The notes beneath the pieces are model-generated. The model saw only the letters and a program-made list of their open reading frames with translations. It was not told the DNA's origin and ran no database searches. From Parapedobacter defluvii (lineage in GTDB: Bacteria > Bacteroidota > Bacteroidia > Sphingobacteriales > Sphingobacteriaceae): a stretch of 64,000 bases of DNA. The stretch lies in the NCBI RefSeq assembly GCF_014642075.1, contig NZ_BMIK01000007.1, positions 124,001 to 188,000 of the forward strand, in the 5' to 3' direction. The translations under genes were made by a program, and so were the position numbers. Below are positions 9,143-18,011 of this stretch, piece after piece. Position 1 is the first letter of the stretch. Every line of letters starts with the position of its first letter.

Positions 9143-10984
9143 CTATTCAACGGTTACCGATTTGGCTAGATTGCGGGGTTTATCCACATCCAACCCCCGT
9201 TCCACGCCGATGTAATACGCCAGTAATTGCAGCGGGATGACCGACAGGAGGGGAGCCACGATTTCATGAGCCTGCGGCACCACCATCACCGCCTCGGCTA
9301 GGTCGTTCACCGTTTCGTCTCCTTCCGAGACCACGGCCACCACCTTGCCTTTCCGCGCATTGATTTCCTGAATGTTGCTCACGATCTTTTCGTGATATAC
9401 GTCTTTGGTAGCTACAAAGACCACCGGAAGTTTTTCATCCACCAGTGCTATAGGTCCGTGCTTCATTTCAGCCGCGGGATATCCTTCGGCATGGATGTAG
9501 GTAATCTCTTTGAGCTTCAATGCCCCTTCCAACGCAATGGGAAAATTGTATCCGCGGCCCAGGTAGAGGAAGTTATCTGCCTCTTTATACCTACGGGCAA
9601 TGGTCCTGATGGCCTCCACCTGCGTGTCAAGAATCCACGCTACCTTGGCTGGCACCGCTTCAAGTTCGTGCAGCAGCTGCCGGAAAAACGCGGGATCAAC
9701 GGTGCCCCGTAGCTGAGCGAGTTTCAGGGCAAACAGCTGCAATACCGCCACCTGTGCAGTAAATGCCTTGGTACTGGCCACGCCGATTTCCGGCCCTGCG
9801 TGGGTATAGGCTCCTGCATCCGTAATCCGCGCGATGGAAGAACCCACCACGTTAACGATGCCAAAGATGGTTGCCCCCTGCTTCTTGGCATTTTCGAGGG
9901 CTACAAGCGTATCGGCGGTCTCGCCACTCTGGGATATCGCGATGATCACATCCTGAGGCGATATGATGGGATTACGATAACGGAATTCCGAGGCGTACTC
10001 CACCTCCACATTAAGGCGGCACAGCTCTTCAATAAGGTATTCACCGATAAGTCCGGCATGCCAGCTGGTGCCACAAGCCACGATAACGATGCGGTGGGCC
10101 TGGCGTAGTTTCTCCTCAATTTTGTCCAGCCCGCTCAGCGTGATGTAACCCTGTTCGGCATTGAGCCTACCACGCAACGAATCGAGAATAGTCTTTGGTT
10201 GTTCGTTGATTTCCTTGAGCATGAAGTGGTCAAAGTTCCCCTTCTCGATGGCCGCCAATTCGAGGTCAAGCTTTTGCACAAACGGCGTAATACGCTCGTT
10301 GCCTAGATTTTTGAGAATAAGTTCGTCAGGTCTGACAATTGCCAATTCATAATCGTTGATGTACACCACCTCTTTGGTGTAAGCCAGCATCGGCGAAGCA
10401 TCCGACCCGAGGAAATGTTCTCCTTTGCCGACGCCGATCACCAACGGGCTTCCTTTGCGAGCCGCGATGATGGTATCGGGATGTTCGGTATCAATCAACA
10501 GGATTACATAAGCACCTGTAACCCGCTTCAGGGCTACGCGCACCGCTTCTTCCAACGTGCATTCGTTGTTATGTTTAATGTCTTCAATGAAGTTCAGCAG
10601 CACTTCGGAATCTGTATCGCTATTGAAGGTATAACCTTTGCCGGCTAACTCGTTCTTGAGCTGTGCATAGTTTTCGATGATGCCATTATGGATCATGGCG
10701 ATGTTGCCCGATGCCGAGTAATGGGGATGTGCATTGCGATCGGACGGTTCGCCGTGAGTAGCCCATCGGGTGTGACCAATACCCGTTGTAGATGCAACCG
10801 GATGATCTCCCGCATAGGCCTCAAGTGCAGCTACCTTACCTTGTTTTTTATAAACCGCGAGGTGATTCCCCAAATGCAACGCAACCCCGGCACTGTCATA
10901 GCCACGGTATTCCAGTTTTTTTAATCCGTCTATCAGTATCGGATAAGCTTGTTTTTGGCCGGTATAGCCTACAATTCCACACAT
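9143..10984 (-). CDS. glmS: Glutamine--fructose-6-phosphate aminotransferase (isomerizing)
   Basis: Makes glucosamine-6-phosphate from fructose-6-phosphate and glutamine, the first committed step to UDP-GlcNAc for peptidoglycan and LPS. The 613 residues start MCGIVGYTGQ, with the N-terminal nucleophile Cys exposed after Met removal. The class II glutaminase domain runs to about 230 (GHTRWATHGEPSDRNAHPH, IHNGIIENY, TDSEVLL). Two SIS domains follow (CGTSWHAGL, SQSGETADTLVAL, GRGYNFPIALEGALKLKE, AEMKHGPIAL). The C-terminus DKPRNLAKSVTVE is the canonical GlmS tail. It heads a two-gene unit with the DUF4954 gene. A -7 element lies 34 bp upstream. Confidence 0.98.
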   Translation of the reverse strand: MCGIVGYTGQKQAYPILIDGLKKLEYRGYDSAGVALHLGNHLAVYKKQGKVAALEAYAGDHPVASTTGIGHTRWATHGEPSDRNAHPHYSASGNIAMIHNGIIENYAQLKNELAGKGYTFNSDTDSEVLLNFIEDIKHNNECTLEEAVRVALKRVTGAYVILLIDTEHPDTIIAARKGSPLVIGVGKGEHFLGSDASPMLAYTKEVVYINDYELAIVRPDELILKNLGNERITPFVQKLDLELAAIEKGNFDHFMLKEINEQPKTILDSLRGRLNAEQGYITLSGLDKIEEKLRQAHRIVIVACGTSWHAGLIGEYLIEELCRLNVEVEYASEFRYRNPIISPQDVIIAISQSGETADTLVALENAKKQGATIFGIVNVVGSSIARITDAGAYTHAGPEIGVASTKAFTAQVAVLQLFALKLAQLRGTVDPAFFRQLLHELEAVPAKVAWILDTQVEAIRTIARRYKEADNFLYLGRGYNFPIALEGALKLKEITYIHAEGYPAAEMKHGPIALVDEKLPVVFVATKDVYHEKIVSNIQEINARKGKVVAVVSEGDETVNDLAEAVMVVPQAHEIVAPLLSVIPLQLLAYYIGVERGLDVDKPRNLAKSVTVE

Positions 10985-11018
10985 AATTTTTCGAAATTAA
11001 TTTTCGATAGAATGTCGG

Positions 11019-11026
11019 CAAAAATA
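11019..11026 (-). promoter_or_regulatory. Candidate -7 promoter element of glmS
   Basis: TATTTTTG on the minus strand matches TAnnTTTG, 34 bp before the glmS ATG. A TTG lies 17 bp upstream of it, slightly short of the usual 19-21 bp spacing to the -33 element. Confidence 0.5.
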
Positions 11027-11158
11027 GTGTTTTTAGTATTAATCAATCGATTGTTTTGTGTTTTTTTTACCCAAGCTAACTTCGGGTTACCAAGTACTTC
11101 CTACAATAAAACAGCTTACCCTTGGTTCAAAACAGCATAACTGCTATATTCGTATCTG

Positions 11159-12553
11159 ATGGAGCGGCTTTATTTTTTTCTAACGACTCTCCTGTGCATG
11201 CTGTTCAATGGCTATGGATTGGCTCAGGAGCGCCCGGTTTGGGAGAATGACTTCCGGGAACGGTTTTCCAAGGTTGTGGACGACATTGAAAAGCGTCACC
11301 ACATCACCATCCAATACGATTCGGCGAAACTAGCACAACTATGGGTTGCTTTTGCCCAGTGGCAATACCGCACAACCCCTGCACAGACACTCACAAACGT
11401 ACTTGCTCCCTTGCCGCTGACCTACCGCCAACTGGATGACAGCACGTACCGCATCACCAGTTATGAGTATTTCCGGAAGCATCCCGAGGAGGGAGCGCAG
11501 GAACTTGCGCGGTTGATGGCCAGTTATCGCACGTTGTCCCAATGGAAAAGTCGTTCCGGCGATTTATCTTCCTGCATCCGTGAAACGCTTGGCTTGCAAC
11601 GTATACACCGTACTCCGGTAACTGCGGCGGTAAAAAACTCCAAACGTCAATACGATGGCTATACCGTGGAAAATATTGCCATCGAAACGTTACCTGGATT
11701 TTACCTGGCGGGCTCTCTTTATGTCCCGACCGGTCATAGCGGGAAGCTGCCTGCCATGCTGTGTCCCAACGGGCACTTTGTCAGTGGACGGTACCGGCCC
11801 GATCATCAGTTGCGCTGCGCAATGCTGGCCAGGATGGGTGTCATCGCCGTTAGTTATGATCTGGTAGGCTATGGAGAGTCTATCCTGCAGCTTGAAGAAA
11901 GCGATCATCGCCGCAGCTTGACTGCTACCATACAAACGATCAACAATCTACGGATGCTCGATTTTATCTACGGCCTTGCAGCGGTTGATACGAGCCGAAT
12001 CGGCATTACCGGCGCATCGGGTGGAGGAAGTCAATCTATCTTAGTGACTGCCCTGGATGATCGCATTAAATTAAGCGTGCCGGTCGTAATGGTCTCTTCC
12101 TATTTCTCTGGAGGATGTCCCTGCGAAACCGGAGCGGGGCATCATTTCTGTGGCGGTGGCACCAACAACGTCGAAATTGCGGCAATGGCTGCTCCCCGGC
12201 CCCAGTTGCTTATTTCCGATGGCAACGATTGGACGGCTGACTTCCCCGCTATTGATCTGCCTTATCTGAAGCAGGTATACAGTTTATACAATCAGGAGGA
12301 CTTGATACAAAATGTCCACCTTCCTAACGATAAACACGACTATGGCCCTGCGAAACGCCAGGCCATGTACGCCTTTGTTGCGGAACATTTTTCGCTGGAA
12401 ACACCGCCCTTCAAAGATCCTTCGGGCCACTTCTCGGAGGAAGGCTGCGTGGTGGAAGAGGAAGCGAAACTTTATACGTTTGAAATGGACAGCCAAAAAC
12501 TGCCAGCTAATGCGTTACACGGCTTTGCCCAATTGCAAGAGGCGCTGCGTTGA
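11159..12553 (+). CDS. Secreted alpha/beta hydrolase with N-terminal STN-like domain
   Basis: Exported hydrolase of 464 residues, related to the acetyl-xylan-esterase / dienelactone-hydrolase type families. A signal peptide (about 1-22, ending GLAQE) leads into about 70 residues (32-100) that read like an STN domain: KVVDDIEKRHHITIQYD, then PAQTLTNVLAPLPLTYRQ and DDSTYRI. The hydrolase domain follows (about 165-415), with nucleophile elbow GASGG (Ser 287), an Asp in ISDGNDWTADFP (354 or 357) and His 393 in NDKHDYG. A cysteine cluster GGCPCETGAGHHFC sits at 318-331. The true substrate is unknown; a carbohydrate or polyphenol ester is plausible. It stands alone and converges on sufD across the 11-bp array. 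The candidate -7 element TATATTCG ends only 7 bp before the ATG. Confidence 0.8.
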   Translation: MERLYFFLTTLLCMLFNGYGLAQERPVWENDFRERFSKVVDDIEKRHHITIQYDSAKLAQLWVAFAQWQYRTTPAQTLTNVLAPLPLTYRQLDDSTYRITSYEYFRKHPEEGAQELARLMASYRTLSQWKSRSGDLSSCIRETLGLQRIHRTPVTAAVKNSKRQYDGYTVENIAIETLPGFYLAGSLYVPTGHSGKLPAMLCPNGHFVSGRYRPDHQLRCAMLARMGVIAVSYDLVGYGESILQLEESDHRRSLTATIQTINNLRMLDFIYGLAAVDTSRIGITGASGGGSQSILVTALDDRIKLSVPVVMVSSYFSGGCPCETGAGHHFCGGGTNNVEIAAMAAPRPQLLISDGNDWTADFPAIDLPYLKQVYSLYNQEDLIQNVHLPNDKHDYGPAKRQAMYAFVAEHFSLETPPFKDPSGHFSEEGCVVEEEAKLYTFEMDSQKLPANALHGFAQLQEALR

Positions 12554-12629
12554 TTTGGGCAGCCGTATCCCTGATAAGCGCCTCCCTTAGCCCTAATTTA
12601 CCCTTTTTATACCTTTTCTTTACTTCCCT

Positions 12630-12882
12630 GGTAAGGAAATGGTAAGGAAATGGTAAGCCTGTGGTAAGGAAATGGTAAGCCTGTGGTAAGGAAATGGTAA
12701 GCCTGTGGTAAGGAAATGGTAAGGCGGAGGTAAAGAAATGGTAAGCCTGTGGTAAGGAAATGGTAAGGCGGAGGTAAAGAAATGGTAAGCCTGTGGTAAA
12801 GGAAAAGTAAGTCAGCAGTAAGCGAGAACTAACCAATTGGTAAGTAAATGGTAAGCAAGTGGTAATAACGAGGTAACAAACG
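12630..12882. repeat. Tandem array of 23 units of exactly 11 bp (GGTAAGnnnnn)
   Basis: Twenty-three head-to-tail 11-bp units with no slippage in phase. All 23 carry TAA at positions 3-5 and 20 begin GGTAA. The main variants are GGTAAGGAAAT, GGTAAGCCTGT, GGTAAGGCGGA and GGTAAAGAAAT. The first two alternate (22-bp period), and a 44-bp higher-order unit is repeated at 12718-12761 and from 12762. The last units (12806-12838) diverge, then order returns. It fills most of the 412-bp gap between the convergent hydrolase gene and sufD; the remaining gap (12554-12629 and 12883-12965) shows nothing I can name. Since 11 is not a multiple of 3 the array does not look coding. Unit length is close to one helical turn. 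Confidence 0.95.
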
Positions 12883-12965
12883 TCCCCGTGCTTTTAGGTG
12901 TGTCTCCACAGCACCGTCAAGACGTCCCGACCGCCAACACATATCCGCACGGCAACGGGACAAGG

Positions 12966-14264
12966 CTAAAGCCCTTCTTCCACTAAATGCTCAACATACT
13001 CCCGTACTACGGTATTGGCAAAGCGACTGGTCACATCAAACGCAAAGGCGTGCACCAGCAGTACCCGTGCCTGTGCCTCGCTGATGCCTCTTGCCCGAAG
13101 GTAAAATAACGCTTCGTTATCAAACTGCCCGATCGTACAACCGTGGCTGCATTTGACATCATCGGCAAAAATCTCCAATTGAGGTTTGGTATACACCGCC
13201 GATTTTTCACCGATGAGCATGTTATTGTTCTGTTGGAAGGCGTTCGTTTTCTGGGCATCGGGACGCACAAATATCTTCCCGTTGAATACCGCCGTAGACG
13301 TATCCTGTGTGATGTTCTTATACCATTCGTAACTCTCGCAATGGGGATGGATATGGTCTACGATGGTGTGGTTGTCTACAAACTGATTGTCGGCCGTAAG
13401 GGTCACGCCGTACAAATGGCTCTCTACTTCGCTATCGCCCAACCGTACGTTGATGTTATTCCGTACAAATGCAGGCCCCGGAAATGTGCAATTGTAATTA
13501 TTATACAGACTGTGCTTTTCCTGATATACCTCCGTATGGTTAAGATAACTGCCTTGTGAAGCCGCCGTCTGCAAATAGTAATGCTGAAACTTAGCTCCTT
13601 CACGTACCACGATTTCCGTCACCTGGTTATTCAGGCTACGTGCCGCTTGCGGATCTGTTACAAATGATTCCACGATTTCCGCTTCCGCGAAGGTACTGAT
13701 CACATATAGGTTACGCACCTGATTAAATACCGGCTGACGCGCGTTGGATACATAGATCACGTGGATGGGCTTTGACAACTGGGTGTTTTTACCCACTTCG
13801 ATAAATAACCCAGCGGTAAACAGCGCTGTATTCAGCGTTACAAACGGATTATCCGTTTTGTCGGCAAACTCAGCAAAATACTTGGCAAAGCAAAGGCGTT
13901 CAAACGCCTGATCAATGGGCATGATGGACAAGCCCGGCATATCAACCGTATCCGAAAGTCCCGCGTGATATTTTCCGTCCACCAATACCACACGGTAGGC
14001 ATCCAGTTGAGGAATATTAGCACCATCAAGATCGACCGCTACCAAAGATGGTTCGGCATCCAGTTCGTAATGCTGACTGATAAGCGGTTGGACATTGGTG
14101 TATTTCCAATCCTCATTTTTGACAGTGGGAAATCCGGTACTTTTGAAGCGTTCAAACGCCTGCTTCCGGATTTCATCCAACGAACGGGGTTCTGCGGAGG
14201 GCAGGTTCCCGCCGTAGGTTTTAATCAATTGACTATATAATGAATCGCTTACTTGTGTAATCAT
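12966..14264 (-). CDS. sufD: Fe-S cluster assembly protein SufD
   Basis: Scaffold subunit of the SufBCD complex (SufB-SufC2-SufD), on which Fe-S clusters are built in the cytosol. The 432 residues have the variable helical N-terminus (RKQAFERFKSTGFPTVKNED, WKYTNVQPL) and the beta-helix core. The C-terminal block holds the conserved KCSHG (DDVKCSHGCTIGQFDNEALF) with the Cys and His of the SufB-SufD interface, then YLRARGI and ARVLLVHAFA. It is last in the sufB-sufC-sufD operon, 17 bp after sufC. No sufS or sufE follows; the 11-bp array lies downstream. Confidence 0.96.
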   Translation of the reverse strand: MITQVSDSLYSQLIKTYGGNLPSAEPRSLDEIRKQAFERFKSTGFPTVKNEDWKYTNVQPLISQHYELDAEPSLVAVDLDGANIPQLDAYRVVLVDGKYHAGLSDTVDMPGLSIMPIDQAFERLCFAKYFAEFADKTDNPFVTLNTALFTAGLFIEVGKNTQLSKPIHVIYVSNARQPVFNQVRNLYVISTFAEAEIVESFVTDPQAARSLNNQVTEIVVREGAKFQHYYLQTAASQGSYLNHTEVYQEKHSLYNNYNCTFPGPAFVRNNINVRLGDSEVESHLYGVTLTADNQFVDNHTIVDHIHPHCESYEWYKNITQDTSTAVFNGKIFVRPDAQKTNAFQQNNNMLIGEKSAVYTKPQLEIFADDVKCSHGCTIGQFDNEALFYLRARGISEAQARVLLVHAFAFDVTSRFANTVVREYVEHLVEEGL

Positions 14265-14281
14265 GATTTCTTTGTGGTGGT

Positions 14282-15046
14282 TTAGACTGCCTTTTCGGCA
14301 TCCACCGTTTCCTTAATCCAATCGTATCCTTTTTCTTCGAGTTCCAACGCCAACTCCTTGGTACCCGAGCGGACAATACGTCCCTTGTACAGTACGTGCA
14401 CAAAATCAGGAACAATATATTCCAATAACCGCTGGTAATGGGTAATAACGATGAAGGCATTTTCCTGAGACCGCAATTGGTTCACGCCCCTTGCAACAAT
14501 ACGCAATGCGTCGATGTCCAGCCCAGAATCGGTCTCGTCAAGGATACCCAGTTTGGGTTCCAGCATAGCCAGCTGGAAAATTTCATTACGTTTTTTCTCA
14601 CCGCCAGAGAATCCCTCATTCAAAGAGCGATTGGCTAGCTTGGCATCAAATTCGACCAATTTCTGCTTCTCCTTGACGCGATTTAAAAATTCGCGGGCTT
14701 CCAACGGGGGAAGTCCTTTATAGGCACGTATCTCGTTAAGCGCAGTCTTAAGAAAATTAATATTGGAAACTCCTGGTATCTCCACCGGGTATTGAAACGC
14801 AAGGAATACTCCTTCCCGTGCGCGGTTTTCCGGTGAAAGCTCCAACAAATCTTTTCCATCCAACAATATTTCGCCTTCGGTGACCTCATACGCCTCTCTT
14901 CCGGCAAGCACATTGCCCAACGTACTCTTGCCTGAGCCATTAGGCCCCATAATAGCATGTACCTCTCCTGCTTTCACTTCGAGGCTAAGCCCTTTCAATA
15001 TCTCTTTATCGTCTACAGATGCGTGTAAATTCTTTATACTTAACAT
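14282..15046 (-). CDS. sufC: Fe-S cluster assembly ATPase SufC
   Basis: ABC-type ATPase that drives the conformational change of SufBCD during cluster assembly. The 254 residues contain the Walker A (GPNGSGKST), the Q-loop region (VFLAFQYPVEIPGVS, specific to SufC), the modified signature FSGGEKKRNEI, Walker B with ILDETDSGLD, and the H-loop (ITHYQRLL). It lies between sufB and sufD with gaps of 21 and 17 bp, so all three genes are co-transcribed. Confidence 0.97.
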   Translation of the reverse strand: MLSIKNLHASVDDKEILKGLSLEVKAGEVHAIMGPNGSGKSTLGNVLAGREAYEVTEGEILLDGKDLLELSPENRAREGVFLAFQYPVEIPGVSNINFLKTALNEIRAYKGLPPLEAREFLNRVKEKQKLVEFDAKLANRSLNEGFSGGEKKRNEIFQLAMLEPKLGILDETDSGLDIDALRIVARGVNQLRSQENAFIVITHYQRLLEYIVPDFVHVLYKGRIVRSGTKELALELEEKGYDWIKETVDAEKAV

Positions 15047-15067
15047 GGTTTCTTTTTCACTATTTTT

Positions 15068-16519
15068 TTACCCCACACTTCCTTCAAGGGAAATGGCCAA
15101 TAATTTCTGTGCCTCCACAGCAAACTCCATAGGCAATTGGTTCAGTACTTCCTTAGCATAACCATTCACAATCAATCCTACAGCCTTTTCGGGGTCAATG
15201 CCCCGCTGCGTGAGGTAAAATAATTGATCCTCGCCAATTTTCGAGGTCGTGGCTTCGTGCTCCAATTTAGCGGTTTTATTCCGATTTTCGATGTATGGAA
15301 ATGTATGCGCTCCACAGCGGTCACCAATCAGCAACGAGTCGCATTGTGTAAAGTTACGTGAGTTTTCAGCTCCCGGGCCAATTTTAACCAACCCGCGGTA
15401 ACTGTTTTGACTTACACCGGCTGAAATCCCCTTGGATACAATCTTACTGCGTGTATTTTTGCCCAGGTGGATCATCTTTGTCCCGGTATCCGCCACCTGC
15501 TTATTGCGAGTCAATGCCACAGAATAAAACTCGCCCACCGAATGATCGCCTTTCAGAATAACTCCCGGGTATTTCCACGTAATCGCCGAACCGGTTTCGA
15601 CCTGTGTCCACGATATTTTGCTGTTATCGCCCTTACATATACCGCGTTTGGTGACAAAGTTGTAGATTCCTCCTTTACCATCCTTATCTCCCGGATACCA
15701 ATTCTGGACCGTGGAATACTTAATTTCCCCATCTTTGAGCGCGATCAATTCTACGACGGCGGCATGCAACTGGTTTTCATCCCGCATGGGCGCAGTACAT
15801 CCTTCCAAATAGCTTACATAAGCACCTTCGTCAGCAATGATCAGCGTGCGTTCAAACTGCCCAGTATTTTCCGCGTTGATTCGGAAATAGGTGGAAAGCT
15901 CCATAGGGCAGTGCACTCCCTTGGGAATGTATACAAAGGAACCATCAGAAAATACGGCCGAATTTAAAGCGGCGTAGATGTTATCCGTTTGCGGCACTAC
16001 CGAACCCAGGTATTGCTTAACCAGCTCAGGATGTTCTTGAACGGCTTCACCAAAGGAGCAGAAAATAACACCCTGCTCTTTCAGTTTCTCACGAAATGTA
16101 GTTTTGACGGACACGCTGTCAAACACGGCATCCACCGCAACCACACCGGCTAATACCTTCTGTTCATTCAGCGGAATGCCTAACTTTTCAAAAGTAGAAA
16201 CCAGTTCAGGATCCACTTCGTCCATGCTATCCAACTGAGGTTTGGCTTTGGGTGCCGCATAATAGGAGATGTCCTGGAAATCTACGTCGGGATGTTCGAA
16301 GTTCTGCCAGGTGGGCATATCCATCTGCAAAAAATGACGCAATGCTTTAAGCCGCCATTCCAACAGCCATTCGGGTTCGTTTTTCTTGGCCGAAATCAGC
16401 CGGACAGTATCTTCGTTAAGCCCTTTGGGGGCAATGTCCATTTCGATATCCGTCGTGAACCCGTATTTATATTCTTCGAGCGCGAGCTCTTTCAATAATT
16501 CATCGTCTTTTGTACTCAT
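15068..16519 (-). CDS. sufB: Fe-S cluster assembly protein SufB
   Basis: Main scaffold subunit of SufBCD. The reading frame stays open to 16582, but ATG 16519 ([12 protein letters not shown]) is preferred. It gives the usual length (483 residues), AGAAAGGTG lies just before it, and the -7 element at 16580-16587 would otherwise overlap the coding region. Conserved parts: [79 protein letters not shown], and the C-terminal [20 protein letters not shown]. First gene of sufBCD and divergent from an Lrp-type regulator. Confidence 0.97.
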   Translation of the reverse strand: MSTKDDELLKELALEEYKYGFTTDIEMDIAPKGLNEDTVRLISAKKNEPEWLLEWRLKALRHFLQMDMPTWQNFEHPDVDFQDISYYAAPKAKPQLDSMDEVDPELVSTFEKLGIPLNEQKVLAGVVAVDAVFDSVSVKTTFREKLKEQGVIFCSFGEAVQEHPELVKQYLGSVVPQTDNIYAALNSAVFSDGSFVYIPKGVHCPMELSTYFRINAENTGQFERTLIIADEGAYVSYLEGCTAPMRDENQLHAAVVELIALKDGEIKYSTVQNWYPGDKDGKGGIYNFVTKRGICKGDNSKISWTQVETGSAITWKYPGVILKGDHSVGEFYSVALTRNKQVADTGTKMIHLGKNTRSKIVSKGISAGVSQNSYRGLVKIGPGAENSRNFTQCDSLLIGDRCGAHTFPYIENRNKTAKLEHEATTSKIGEDQLFYLTQRGIDPEKAVGLIVNGYAKEVLNQLPMEFAVEAQKLLAISLEGSVG

Positions 16520-16579
16520 AACACACCTTTCTCGATGACTGTAATTAAGCCAGCGTGTAGCCGCCAGCCTTTCGAACTG

Positions 16580-16587
16580 CAAAGTTA
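16580..16587 (-). promoter_or_regulatory. Candidate -7 promoter element of sufBCD
   Basis: TAACTTTG on the minus strand matches TAnnTTTG. It predicts a transcript starting near 16573, leaving a leader of about 54 nt before ATG 16519. No clear TTTG is seen at -33. Confidence 0.5.
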
Positions 16588-16752
16588 CAATTTAAGTGGC
16601 AATAAACCTTATATACCCGAACCTTCATTTACACCAGCTCACATTCTCGTTATATTTTTACAAATCAGTGATAATGAAGATGATTTACATCCAAACAGAC
16701 AATTTGGAAAATAAATCGTATTATTGCCAAATATAATTTGGTTGCCTCAAAC

Positions 16753-17223
16753 ATGCCTTTTCAACCCGACAAAACAGATTTCAAAATCCTGAAACTATTG
16801 CAGGAAAACGGCCGGATTACAAACCTGCAGTTAGCATCCAGCATCGGACTTTCGCCGGCTCCCACATTGGAACGCGTGCGCAAACTCGAAAACTCGGGGT
16901 ATATTAAAAGCTACCACGCTTTCGTCGACGAAGAAAAACTGGGGTTAGGTATTAAATCATTCATCCAGGTATCGCTCGACTTTCATACCCACAATGCCAT
17001 TCCCGAATTTGTAGAAGCGGTTCAACATATCAAAGAGGTAACCGAGTGTCATCACGTGACCGGCCAATGTGATTTTATCCTGAAAGTTTACGTAAAAGAC
17101 ATCAAAGCCTATGAAGCCGTTATCATGGAAAAAATAAGTAAAATTCCGTACGTAAAGACTTTTCAAACCATGATGATCATGTCTACCAGTAAAAAAGAAC
17201 CCATCGTACCGATGGAATATTAA
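16753..17223 (+). CDS. Lrp/AsnC-family transcriptional regulator
   Basis: Small DNA-binding regulator of 156 residues of the leucine-responsive / feast-famine family. The N-terminal winged helix-turn-helix is DKTDFKILKLLQENGRITNL followed by LASSIGLSPAPTLERVRKLE and the GYI turn. The C-terminal RAM (ligand-binding) domain shows ECHHVTGQCDFILKVYVKDI. A TTG at 16738 would add five residues; ATG 16753 (MPFQPDKTD) is the natural start. It diverges from sufBCD over about 230 bp. Such regulators often act on themselves or on a divergent neighbour, but no operator is evident here. Confidence 0.93.
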   Translation: MPFQPDKTDFKILKLLQENGRITNLQLASSIGLSPAPTLERVRKLENSGYIKSYHAFVDEEKLGLGIKSFIQVSLDFHTHNAIPEFVEAVQHIKEVTECHHVTGQCDFILKVYVKDIKAYEAVIMEKISKIPYVKTFQTMMIMSTSKKEPIVPMEY

Positions 17224-17227
17224 ACGG

Positions 17228-17899
17228 TTACACTTGCCAGTCGATTGGTTCCAACCCCTGTTCCACCAAAAACGCATTGGCTTTGGAAAAGTGCTTACAG
17301 CCAAAAAAACCGTTATGTGCTGAAAACGGCGAAGGATGGGCGGCTGTCAGGATGTGATGCTTCCGGTAATCGATCAGCGCAGCCTTGTCTTTGGCGTATC
17401 GGCCCCATAGCAAAAATACGATGCCGCTCCGCCTTGCGGACAACTCGGCAATGGCCTTATCCGTGAAAGCTTCCCAGCCCTTTCCCTGATGCGACCCTGC
17501 CGTATGAGCCCGTACCGTAAGCGTCGCATTAAGCAACAGGACTCCCCGATTGGCCCAAGCCGTCAGGTCTCCGTGCGCCGGAATCTGGAATCCGGGTATA
17601 TCGGTACTCAGCTCCTGATACATGTTGCGGAGTGACGGGGGAATTCCCACACCCCGTGGGACAGAAAATGACAAGCCGTGCGCCTGCCCCACATTGTGAT
17701 AAGGATCTTGCCCCAAGATAACCACCTTGACCTGGTCGAAGGGTGTGTGATTAAAGGCATTGAAAATAAGATGACCAGGAGGGAAAACCGTGTGCTGCTT
17801 TTTTTCTATTTGGAGAAATTTTTTGAGTTCGTGCATGTAGGGCTTGTTAAACTCGGGCTCCAGCACAGCCTTCCAACTGCTTTCTAATTGTATGCTCAT
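17228..17899 (-). CDS. ung: Uracil-DNA glycosylase, family 1
   Basis: Removes uracil from DNA and starts base-excision repair. The 223 residues carry the family-1 motifs: the water-activating loop GQDPYHNVGQAHGLSFSV, the uracil-specificity strand GVLLLNATLTVRAHTAGSH, and the DNA-intercalating loop HPSPFSAHNGFFGCKHFS. Length and motif spacing are normal. It converges on the Lrp gene with a 4-bp gap. A -7-like element lies five bases before the ATG, so the mRNA may be leaderless. Confidence 0.98.
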   Translation of the reverse strand: MSIQLESSWKAVLEPEFNKPYMHELKKFLQIEKKQHTVFPPGHLIFNAFNHTPFDQVKVVILGQDPYHNVGQAHGLSFSVPRGVGIPPSLRNMYQELSTDIPGFQIPAHGDLTAWANRGVLLLNATLTVRAHTAGSHQGKGWEAFTDKAIAELSARRSGIVFLLWGRYAKDKAALIDYRKHHILTAAHPSPFSAHNGFFGCKHFSKANAFLVEQGLEPIDWQV

Positions 17900-17903
17900 A
17901 ACG

Positions 17904-17911
17904 CAAAAATA
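17904..17911 (-). promoter_or_regulatory. Candidate -7 element directly upstream of ung
   Basis: TATTTTTG on the minus strand ends four bases before the ung ATG. If used, transcription would begin at or within a base or two of the start codon. No TTTG is seen at -33. Confidence 0.35.
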
Positions 17912-18011
17912 CAGTTATTTGTAAAAAGTTTACGCTCCCTTGTTAAAGCGCGCGAATAAACGGATATTTGCACGATTATTGAGTGCACATTTAAGAATTA
18001 AATCGATCAAC

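Noticed and set aside
12507-12836. Minus-strand frame with repeated LPQAYHF/TTGLPFPY-like peptide across the 11-bp array
   Set aside because: It is only the translation of an 11-bp repeat read through three frames. It overlaps the end of the hydrolase gene and has no start context.
12630-12882. CRISPR array
   Set aside because: Units are 11 bp, without spacers or dyad symmetry, and no cas genes are present.
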